DNA from: Rickettsiales bacterium
GTDB lineage: Bacteria; Pseudomonadota; Alphaproteobacteria; Rs-D84; CACZYB01
Length of the DNA: 5,317 nt
NCBI GenBank assembly: GCA_031276335.1
Contig: JAISNH010000029.1
Coordinates: 1-5,317, forward strand
Reading direction: 5' to 3'
The position numbers and the translations under genes are program-made. The notes beneath the pieces are model-generated. The model saw only the letters and a list, made by a program, of their open reading frames with translations. It did not search any database and was not told the DNA's origin. Positions 1 through 4,704 of the stretch are shown here, one piece after another; position 1 is the first letter of the stretch; the number at the start of each line of letters is the position of its first letter.

Positions 1-4
1 CCCT

Positions 5-745
5 CTACTGGAAATACTGCCTTCTGACATTTTCGCATTCCGCCTGCAGCGGCGCGCCTCCGGTTATGGCTTTCTTCGACCAGCAGCCGGCCGAGCATTC
101 CTCGGCGAGCCGCCTCGCGCTGGCATACGAGCCGCTTTTCGGAGTGGTGCGCAGTTTAATCGTTTCCTTTATCTCCTCTCCAGTCGCCGAGCTTATGTGT
201 TTGATAATGCGCTCCTTCGTGGCAGGGGTGAAATACTTGTCGACGCATGCGGCCATGCACTCCCTGATTTCGTTTTCAAAGCAGCCGCCCTTGGCCTTCT
301 TGTCGGCGGCCTTCTGCGCATCGGTTCCCTTCATGCTGCCCGCCTTCTTCGCATTGTCGAACTTTTTCCAGTCGGCCTCCACCGCGGCCTGATAGTTCGC
401 GGAGGACGCGCAATCCAGAATGCATTTGTTGCGCGGCGCCGGAAGGCCGGATTTGGAACAGCCGTTCGCGCAGGACGACAGGATGCCGCCGGCCGCATAG
501 CCCGCCGACCTTTCGGCATTCAACACCGGCGCCATATTGTTCAGGCAGGCGTTCATGCAGTTGTGCCCTATCGACGGATTCCTGTGTACTCCAGTATCTT
601 TGTCGTAATCGGAATTGCTGCACTGGCTCCTCGATACGCAGTTCACCAGATAGCTTTCGACGCCGCCCGGCGACAACGCCGCCTTCGCGTCCGCGGCGAA
701 CAGCGCGCCGCATATCATAAACATGATCGTTTTTTCGTGGTTCAT
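5..745 (-). CDS. Exported cysteine-rich protein with five CX3C motifs, function unknown
   Basis: A 246-residue protein that I do not recognise as a named family. Residues 1-22 form a signal peptide: Lys5, a hydrophobic core (IMFMICGALFAA) and a likely signal peptidase I site after DAKA. The mature part has 14 cysteines, mostly as CX3C pairs (63/67, 92/96, 108/112, 163/167, 217/221), plus Cys36/42, 108-spaced partners, Cys155 and Cys237. The even number and pairing suggest several disulfides in the periplasm or outside the cell; paired CX3C motifs often staple helical hairpins. Residues 120-155 are Lys/Ala-rich and probably helical. The ATG at 745 is preferred over an in-frame TTG at 790 because AAGGGAG lies 7 nt upstream and the signal peptide starts there. 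The ATG overlaps the stop of a 38-codon ORF. TAG stop at 5-7. Exported and cysteine-rich is well supported; the role is unknown. Confidence 0.8.
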   Translation of the reverse strand: MNHEKTIMFMICGALFAADAKAALSPGGVESYLVNCVSRSQCSNSDYDKDTGVHRNPSIGHNCMNACLNNMAPVLNAERSAGYAAGGILSSCANGCSKSGLPAPRNKCILDCASSANYQAAVEADWKKFDNAKKAGSMKGTDAQKAADKKAKGGCFENEIRECMAACVDKYFTPATKERIIKHISSATGEEIKETIKLRTTPKSGSYASARRLAEECSAGCWSKKAITGGAPLQAECENVRRQYFQ

Positions 746-858
746 TTTCTTTCTCCCTTGTTTAAATGTTTTCCGGGAAACCAATGGCAACGAACCGGCA
801 GTTCTAAAGCTCCTCGCTTGCTCCGCTCCTCGCTAAGAACAGCCTCGTTCGGCGTCAT
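742..858 (-). CDS. Short 38-codon leader ORF, ATGA-coupled to the cysteine-rich gene
   Basis: The frame reads MTPNEAVLSEERSKRGALEL and continues for 18 more residues, ending HLNKGERK and TGA. Its ATG (856-858) has AAGGGAG 7 nt upstream, exactly as at the next gene. Its TGA (742-744) overlaps the next ATG (743-745) in the arrangement ATGA, which is typical of translational coupling. It has no signal peptide or recognised domain, is rich in Glu, Arg and Lys, and contains a tandem 10-bp repeat (809-818, 825-834). The C-terminal codons double as the ribosome binding site of the following gene. It may be a translated leader peptide, a by-product of a duplication that copied the start block, or part of a dispersed repeat with an open frame. 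The coordinates and overlap are seen directly; that it is translated is inference. Confidence 0.42.
   Translation of the reverse strand: MTPNEAVLSEERSKRGALELPVRCHWFPGKHLNKGERK
801..840. repeat. 40-bp segment with tandem 10-mers bounded by a 5-bp inverted repeat
   Basis: The plus-strand 10-mer GCTCCTCGCT occurs at 809-818 and again at 825-834 (period 16). The segment is bounded by GTTCT (801-805) and AGAAC (836-840). It lies inside the 38-codon ORF, where it encodes the Glu/Arg-rich part. The compact arrangement resembles a small dispersed palindromic repeat, but only one copy is in this window, so that cannot be confirmed here. Confidence 0.5.
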
Positions 859-906
859 TTTCTTTCTCCCTTTTTCAATTCAAAAAATCCATCTACATGC
901 GTAAAT

Positions 907-1000
907 GGTCGGGAAGTTCAAAAAATCACTTATCAATGACCTCGTAGTTTTCAGCCGACCCGTGCGGGAAGTCTTGTTGTATAACTACGACTTCCCGACC
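907..1000 (-). promoter_or_regulatory. Nested stem structure with competing pairings upstream of the 38-codon ORF
   Basis: The outer arms GGTCGGGAAGT (907-917) and ACTTCCCGACC (990-1000) are a perfect 11-bp inverted repeat. A second helix, CGTAGTT (943-949) with AACTACG (983-989), abuts it directly. Inside is a small CCCG-TG-CGGG hairpin (959-968). A second CGGGAAGTC (965-973) can pair with GACTTCCCG (989-997), so it competes with 907-917 for the same strand. The minus-strand transcript would run through this into the 38-codon ORF, which starts about 50 nt downstream. The base pairing is seen directly. A role as a switch or RNA processing site is inference, and a degraded inverted-repeat element is the alternative. 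Confidence 0.45.
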
Positions 1001-1080
1001 AGATGCCGGGAGTGCACTTTTCAGGTGCGTGCAACACCGATAAGAGGATTTTTGAAGTCCCGCACGCTCTCGCGCGCTGA

Positions 1081-1099
1081 CTTCCGGACTAGCCGGAAG
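1081..1099 (-). other. 7-bp hairpin 64 nt after the lpxC stop, no T-run
   Basis: CTTCCGG (1081-1087) and CCGGAAG (1093-1099) enclose a 5-base loop. It is the first clear hairpin downstream of lpxC on the minus strand. The sequence that follows in that direction starts TCAGCGCGC and has no U-run, so it is not a standard intrinsic terminator. It could protect the 3' end of the message. Confidence 0.35.
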
Positions 1100-1162
1100 C
1101 TGTTTCCGATTATCATACACTTCCTGACGGATTGCAAGCGGATTCTTGGACGGGAGGCGCGG

Positions 1163-2026
1163 CTAGGCTTCCACGATTTCGAAGTTGGCGGGATCGGACA
1201 GGAGCTTCTTCATCAGCATGCCGTTGTGGTAGTGGCCGCCGCGGAGGCTTTTGTAGGCGCCGACCAGCGTGCGCCCCGCGGCGTAAAGGTCGCCCACCGC
1301 GTCCAGCGCCTTGTGCGCGACAAATTCGTCCGGCGCTCGCAGCCCCTCGGGATTCAGCACCCGCTCCTCGTCGACCGCGATGCCGCTTTTCATGCTTGCC
1401 CCGAGGGCCAGCCCCTTCGAGTGCAGGAACTCCACGTCGCTCATGCGGGCGAACGTCCGCGCCGGCGCGATTATCCTTTCATAATTTTCCCTGGTCAAGT
1501 CGAGGGCGATATGCTGCCGGCCTATCGGCCTTATCCCCGGATAGTCGATTTCGATGTCGAGCGACAGGCCGCGCGAGGCCGGCTCCAGCGAAACCGCCGC
1601 CTTCTCGTCCATGAACTCCACGCGGCGCAAGACCTTTATCGCGCGGCGGGGCGCGCCCTGCTCCACCGAGCCCGCCGCGGCAAGCTTTTTGAAAACCGGC
1701 AGCGCGGAGCCGTCGAATATCGGCATCTCCAGGCTGTCCGTATCTATCATCAGGTTGTCGAGCGACAGCCCGTGAATCGCGGAAACGACATGCTCTATCG
1801 TCTTCAGGCTAAAGCCGACCTTTTCGCCGATCGAGGTATATCCCGCCTCGCCGAACACGTTTTCGACGGACAAGGGGAAATCCTTTTTCGCGCCCCCGCG
1901 GCGCAGCCTGAATACTATTCCGCCGTTCTCGGGCGCGGGCATGATGTGCACGATGTTTTCCGTCCCCTTGTGCTGGCCTATGCCGGCAAGGGTCACCGCG
2001 CGCCTAAGGGTCGTCTGATTCGCCAT
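1163..2026 (-). CDS. lpxC: UDP-3-O-acyl-N-acetylglucosamine deacetylase LpxC
   Basis: LpxC is the cytosolic zinc hydrolase that removes acetate from UDP-3-O-acyl-GlcNAc, the committed step of lipid A synthesis. The 287-residue protein has the family motifs in order and at E. coli positions: the N-terminal GIGQHKG, TIEH with general base Glu78 and zinc ligand His79, the EMPIFDGSA block (100-108), ARTF with Thr191, and DEFVAHKALDAVGD with zinc ligands His238 and Asp242, plus Lys239 and Asp246. The GGHYHNG block carries catalytic His265. It ends shortly after NFEIVEA and so lacks most of the C-terminal tail of the 305-residue E. coli enzyme, where the FtsH degradation signal lies. The ATG at 2026 has GGAGG 6 nt upstream. 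The first 23 bp overlap the end of the acyltransferase gene, implying cotranscription and translational coupling. It appears intact and active. Confidence 0.97.
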   Translation of the reverse strand: MANQTTLRRAVTLAGIGQHKGTENIVHIMPAPENGGIVFRLRRGGAKKDFPLSVENVFGEAGYTSIGEKVGFSLKTIEHVVSAIHGLSLDNLMIDTDSLEMPIFDGSALPVFKKLAAAGSVEQGAPRRAIKVLRRVEFMDEKAAVSLEPASRGLSLDIEIDYPGIRPIGRQHIALDLTRENYERIIAPARTFARMSDVEFLHSKGLALGASMKSGIAVDEERVLNPEGLRAPDEFVAHKALDAVGDLYAAGRTLVGAYKSLRGGHYHNGMLMKKLLSDPANFEIVEA

Positions 2027-3272
2027 TCTTTTCCTCCAGCGAGCGGCCGATATCCCACCTGTCGTGAACCCAGAACCACTGCGACGGGTTCTCGCGAATC
2101 CAGCCCTCGATTATGTCGTTGATTTTCTGCGTCGTGCGCATAGCGTCCAAATCCCTGTCCCTCGACTTGCACGGCATAAACGGCGCGTGGAATATTATCC
2201 TGTGGCGCAGCCCGCCCTCGCGGACAAGCTGCACCGGAAGTATCGGGCAGCCGAAGTGCATGGCGAGGCGCGCTATTCCGGGCGGGCTTTTGACCCGGCG
2301 GCCGAAGAATTTGGTCGGCACCCCGGTCCTGAACTTCTGATCCGGGGTCGCGTATATGACGCCGCCGGCGGAAAGGACGCGGATCGCCTCCTTCGTCCCG
2401 TTCGCATTGTTCGATATGAACGAGAAGCGCCCGATGCCGCGGCCGAACGATTTCGTGACCAGCGCGTCGGCCAGGTTGTTGGTGGGAAACTTGTACATTA
2501 TCGAGGCCGGAATCTTCCGGAGCGCGAACGGTATCGAGATAAGCCCGAGGCTGCCGCAGTGCGCGGCGAAAACGATGAACGGACGCCCCTTCAGCCCGTC
2601 CAGGATATCGCCGCCGACCGTCGTTATGTATTTTTCATGGTGGCGGTAAATCCAACCGAAATGCTCCGGCTCCGCGATATAGCGGCCTAGCATGTCCCAC
2701 ATCTCGGCGCGGATCTTAGCCCGCTCCTCGGCCGACTTCCTAGGGAAGGCGATGCGGATGTTCGCGTCGGCAAGCGCGTTGTAACGCCGCTGCGCCAGCC
2801 CGACAAGCCGCCCCAGGCGCCCGCCGAGCCACGAGGAAAGCGCCGGCGGCATGGCCTTGAACATGAAATAGACGAGGTAGGCCGCGAACGCCTCGGCCGG
2901 ATGGAGCACGTACTTCTTCACGAAGCGCTTTACGAAACGGCGGTTCCTGTACTGCCTCGAACCAGCGTCCTCGCCGTCCAAAAGCGCGCCCAGGAGCAGC
3001 AGCGCGTACAGCGTCTTCACGAATACGGTCAGGCTGCCGCGGTCGAAATAGAAATCCTCTATCGGGACGAACATGCATACGGAAAAAAGCGCGAAGGCCG
3101 CCAGCGAAAGCAGGTATATGAACCTCTTCTCGATCGACTGCTTCGCATAGGCGACATAGGCCGGAAAGAACGAGAACAGGAAAAGCAGGAACAGGTTCCC
3201 GAGCCCGAATTCCACCGGCAGAGTCGGCAGAAGGTCGAAGCTGAGAAGCCTCCAGAACTTTTCCAAAAACAT
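2004..3272 (-). CDS. LpxL/HtrB-family lipid A acyltransferase-like protein with N-terminal membrane extension
   Basis: This 422-residue protein resembles the inner-membrane enzymes that add secondary acyl chains to lipid A. From about residue 124 it follows the family: a membrane anchor near 126-145, NIRIAFPRKSAEER, FAAHCGSLG, TPDQKFRTGVPTKFFG (309-324) and the terminal WFWVHDRW (399-406). Two features are odd. First, the HX4(D/E) catalytic motif reads HCGSLG: His238 is present but the acid position is Gly243 (codon GGG). Second, about 120 extra residues precede the usual start, with three hydrophobic segments (about 24-43, 51-70, 80-99) and a basic linker RNRRFVKRFVKK. The ATG at 3272 has only a weak GGGG 5-6 nt upstream; a shorter start at Met137 would lose the anchor. 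It overlaps lpxC by 23 bp and is divergent from the regulator. Family membership is clear; activity and which acyl chain it adds are uncertain. Confidence 0.85.
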   Translation of the reverse strand: MFLEKFWRLLSFDLLPTLPVEFGLGNLFLLFLFSFFPAYVAYAKQSIEKRFIYLLSLAAFALFSVCMFVPIEDFYFDRGSLTVFVKTLYALLLLGALLDGEDAGSRQYRNRRFVKRFVKKYVLHPAEAFAAYLVYFMFKAMPPALSSWLGGRLGRLVGLAQRRYNALADANIRIAFPRKSAEERAKIRAEMWDMLGRYIAEPEHFGWIYRHHEKYITTVGGDILDGLKGRPFIVFAAHCGSLGLISIPFALRKIPASIMYKFPTNNLADALVTKSFGRGIGRFSFISNNANGTKEAIRVLSAGGVIYATPDQKFRTGVPTKFFGRRVKSPPGIARLAMHFGCPILPVQLVREGGLRHRIIFHAPFMPCKSRDRDLDAMRTTQKINDIIEGWIRENPSQWFWVHDRWDIGRSLEEKNGESDDP

Positions 3273-3319
3273 AGCGTACCCCGCGTTATCTTGTATTTCG
3301 CCTTCGCGTTATTTTGTCT

Positions 3320-3348
3320 TTTACTTTTACCGCAAATGCTTGTATAAT
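3320..3348 (+). promoter_or_regulatory. Sigma-70-type promoter of the MucR-type regulator gene
   Basis: The -10 box TATAAT (3343-3348) is perfect. It lies 17 bp after TTTACT (3320-3325), a 4/6 match to the -35 consensus. Transcription would start near 3355, giving a short leader of about 27 nt with AGAGG (3370-3374) 7 nt before the ATG at 3382. The spacing and position fit well. Confidence 0.7.
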
Positions 3349-3354
3349 ACAAGC
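3338..3354. promoter_or_regulatory. 17-bp perfect palindrome covering the -10 box, probable operator
   Basis: GCTTGTAT-A-ATACAAGC is a perfect palindrome with a one-base centre. The -10 box of the regulator promoter (3343-3348) lies within it, so a bound dimer would block RNA polymerase. MucR-type proteins are known to repress their own genes, usually at AT-rich sites with TpA steps, which this sequence has. The bound protein could be this regulator or another. The palindrome is seen directly; the operator role is inference. Confidence 0.6.
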
Positions 3355-3381
3355 AAAAAGATGCGAAAGAGAGGTCGAGCA

Positions 3382-3792
3382 ATGAGCGAAAACACGAAAA
3401 ACCTGCCGGAAGAAACGCTGCGCGCCATCATATCGGCGACCGCGGAAATCGTCGGCGGATACGTCGAAAACAACAAGGTCGGCGGAAACAAAATCGCCCC
3501 CATCATCGACGAGGTGTACGGCGCGCTGGCCAGCGCCGCGGCCAAGACCGGAAGCATGTCCCTCGAGCCGGCCGTGGCAATCGCGGATTCCGTGAAGCCG
3601 GAGTACGTCGTATGCCTGGAGGACGGCAAGAAGCTGAAGATGCTGAAGCGGTACCTGAAGACGAAATACGACATGTCCGCCGCGGACTACCGTGAAAAAT
3701 GGAACCTGCCGCCAGACTATCCCATGATCGCGCCAAATTACGCGAAGAAGCGTTCCGCCCTGGCCAAGAAAAGCGGGCTGGGGAAGAAATAG
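3382..3792 (+). CDS. Ros/MucR-family transcriptional regulator with degenerate zinc site
   Basis: A 136-residue protein of the alphaproteobacterial Ros/MucR family, DNA-binding regulators of envelope polysaccharide, motility and host-interaction genes. Residues 9-55 match the N-terminal oligomerisation region. Residues 76-130 match the DNA-binding domain: VCLEDGKKLKMLKRYLKTKY, then YREKWNLPPDYPMIAPNYA and LAKKSGLG. The Ros zinc finger is CX2CX9HX3H. Here the four positions are Cys78, Asp81, Tyr91 and Lys95, so only the first ligand remains. Asp at position two is common in MucR proteins, and zinc-free relatives that still fold and bind DNA are known from Mesorhizobium loti, so loss of function does not follow. 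The ATG at 3382 has AGAGG 7 nt upstream; an in-frame TTG at 3340 lies inside the promoter and is rejected. It is divergent from the acyltransferase-lpxC unit and may control it. Confidence 0.93.
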   Translation: MSENTKNLPEETLRAIISATAEIVGGYVENNKVGGNKIAPIIDEVYGALASAAAKTGSMSLEPAVAIADSVKPEYVVCLEDGKKLKMLKRYLKTKYDMSAADYREKWNLPPDYPMIAPNYAKKRSALAKKSGLGKK

Positions 3793-3807
3793 CCTCTTTT
3801 CCGGCCG

Positions 3808-4704
3808 CTACTTCGGGCACGCGCCGGTTTCCTGGTCAAGCGCCCCGGCCTCGCATTTCTTTTCACACGAGGCCGAATCCTTCGACGACAGCCACGCGTT
3901 CAGGCATCTGTTGTAGTACAGCTGCCCGTCGTCCGCCAGCGCGGAGGAAAAATAGTCGACGGGCGATTTGCACGCCTCGTTCTTTTTCGCTACGCAATCC
4001 GAATCGTACCACACCCTTTCCTGTCCCGTCGGCGGCAGGCTGAACTGCACCGCTCCTTCCGCCGCATTCTTTTTGAATACGCGGTAGTTGTTGTCGCTGC
4101 CCTTGATCTTCGCCATCGCCGCCGCAACAACCCTGGCGTCATCCTCGCCGATATTTTTCTTGAGCGTAAGCTCGCTGTAGATATTGCCGCTTTCGCCCTC
4201 GCACAGGACGCCGTCGCTCGTCCTGACCCAGCGCTTAAGGCACGCCTGCTTCATCACGACTTCGCGCGAGGCCTTGTTTTTTCCGCCGCGAAGCTCCAGC
4301 ATGTCGCACTGCGCCTCCCTGACAAGGCAGTACACGTTGTACATTTTGCTGGCAATGCCAAGCTTCGTACTGCCGGCATTCGACAATTCCATCCTAAGCT
4401 CCGTTTCATCCGCGGACGTTTCCCCGGCATTGTCCGGAGGCAGCGCCAGCTTCAATCCGCCCTTGCCAGCGGAGGCAGATGCGGTAGGTGCGGAGGCATT
4501 GCCGGCCTTCCTCAATATTGCCGGATTTTTCGACGCCGGCGGATTTTTCGTTGCCGCCCGCGCCTTCGCATTGCCCTTCGCGGCAGCCCGAGCGGAACCG
4601 GACGCACGCCTTGCATTCGCGGAGCGGCGCGCCTTCGGCTTCGCGGCCATGACGTCCGCAGAGGCCGCGGCAAGCGCGAATAACAGCATAATAGTGCCCT
4701 TCAT
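3808..4704 (-). CDS. Exported cysteine-containing protein with Lys/Ala-rich linker, function unknown
   Basis: A 298-residue protein that I cannot assign to a family. Residues 1-20 or 21 are a signal peptide (MKGTIMLLFALAAASADVMA). Residues 22-85 are low complexity, rich in Ala, Lys, Arg and Ser, like a flexible basic linker; it may contact acidic cell-wall polymers or LPS phosphates. The folded part, about 95-298, has ten cysteines (126, 133, 155, 168, 237, 245, 267, 280, 284, 296), an even number consistent with five disulfides. They include a C-terminal CEKKC pair and the ending GACPK. No lipobox or catalytic motif is seen. GGAAGGAG lies 7 nt before the ATG at 4704. The stop is 15 bp from the convergent regulator's stop, with no hairpin terminator between. 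Signal peptide and cysteine content parallel the protein at 5-745, but the sequences do not obviously align. Export is well supported, function unknown. Confidence 0.8.
   Translation of the reverse strand: MKGTIMLLFALAAASADVMAAKPKARRSANARRASGSARAAAKGNAKARAATKNPPASKNPAILRKAGNASAPTASASAGKGGLKLALPPDNAGETSADETELRMELSNAGSTKLGIASKMYNVYCLVREAQCDMLELRGGKNKASREVVMKQACLKRWVRTSDGVLCEGESGNIYSELTLKKNIGEDDARVVAAAMAKIKGSDNNYRVFKKNAAEGAVQFSLPPTGQERVWYDSDCVAKKNEACKSPVDYFSSALADDGQLYYNRCLNAWLSSKDSASCEKKCEAGALDQETGACPK

Larger units (their letters stand above)
742..872 (-). repeat. 18-bp direct repeat of a ribosome binding site plus start codon
   Basis: The minus-strand block AAGGGAGAAAGAAAATGA occurs twice without a mismatch, at 742-759 and 855-872, 113 bp apart. 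Each copy has the Shine-Dalgarno, spacer, ATG and the next base, so each starts an ORF: the cysteine-rich gene and the 38-codon ORF. The segment between the copies has 95 bases. An 18-bp target duplication would be long for a common insertion sequence. Recombination between leaders of this type, or a local duplication, is an equally good explanation. Confidence 0.8.
859..1162. other. 304-base intergenic stretch without a convincing gene, rich in inverted repeats
   Basis: This lies between the lpxC stop and the 38-codon ORF and looks less GC-rich than the flanking genes. It holds an 11-bp direct repeat TTCAAAAAATC (879-889 and 917-927), a nested inverted-repeat structure at 907-1000, a longer-range 9-bp inverted repeat (CGTGCGGGA 961-969 with TCCCGCACG 1058-1066) and a hairpin at 1081-1099. 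I see no strong -35/-10 pair and no intrinsic terminator with a T-run. A 64-codon minus-strand frame at 926-1120 is open, with AGGA a short distance before its ATG, but it runs through the inverted repeats and has no recognisable domain, so I do not call it a gene. Most likely this is the untranslated leader of the cysteine-rich gene plus the lpxC trailer. Confidence 0.6.
3273..3381. promoter_or_regulatory. Divergent promoter region between the acyltransferase and the MucR-type regulator
   Basis: These 109 bases contain the control signals for both directions. The plus-strand promoter is clear (separate entry). For the minus strand the AT-rich stretch 3286-3330 is the likely place, but I see only weak matches to a -10/-35 pair. 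The half-site CTTGTAT occurs at 3290-3296, close to the acyltransferase start, and twice more inside the palindrome at 3338-3354. This is the layout expected if one protein controls both transcripts. Confidence 0.55.

Noticed and set aside
746..790. Upstream TTG start for the cysteine-rich gene
   Set aside because: It would place 15 polar residues before a good signal peptide, and the ATG at 745 has an ideal ribosome binding site.
197..904. Plus-strand 235-codon open frame
   Set aside because: It is antisense to the cysteine-rich gene, which has a signal peptide, a good ribosome binding site and paired cysteines; this frame has none.
907..1000. Small inverted-repeat transposable element
   Set aside because: The 11-bp ends are suggestive, but no target-site duplication flanks them and no second copy is in the window.
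905..2122. Plus-strand 405-codon open frame
   Set aside because: It is antisense to lpxC, whose motifs and ribosome binding site are unambiguous, and the translation is Arg/Pro/Ala-rich without any domain.
2064..2690. Plus-strand 208-codon open frame
   Set aside because: Antisense to the acyltransferase, with Arg/Glu/Ala-biased composition typical of a shadow frame in GC-rich DNA.
2740..3078. Minus-strand 112-codon frame within the acyltransferase
   Set aside because: It lies fully inside the acyltransferase gene in another frame, with a composition typical of a shadow ORF.
3340..3381. Upstream TTG start for the MucR-type regulator
   Set aside because: The added codons lie across the -10 box and the expected transcription start; the ATG at 3382 has its own ribosome binding site and matches the family's N-terminus.
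3793..3807. Shared terminator between the convergent genes
   Set aside because: The gap is only 15 bp with a short CGGCCG palindrome and no stem of useful length.
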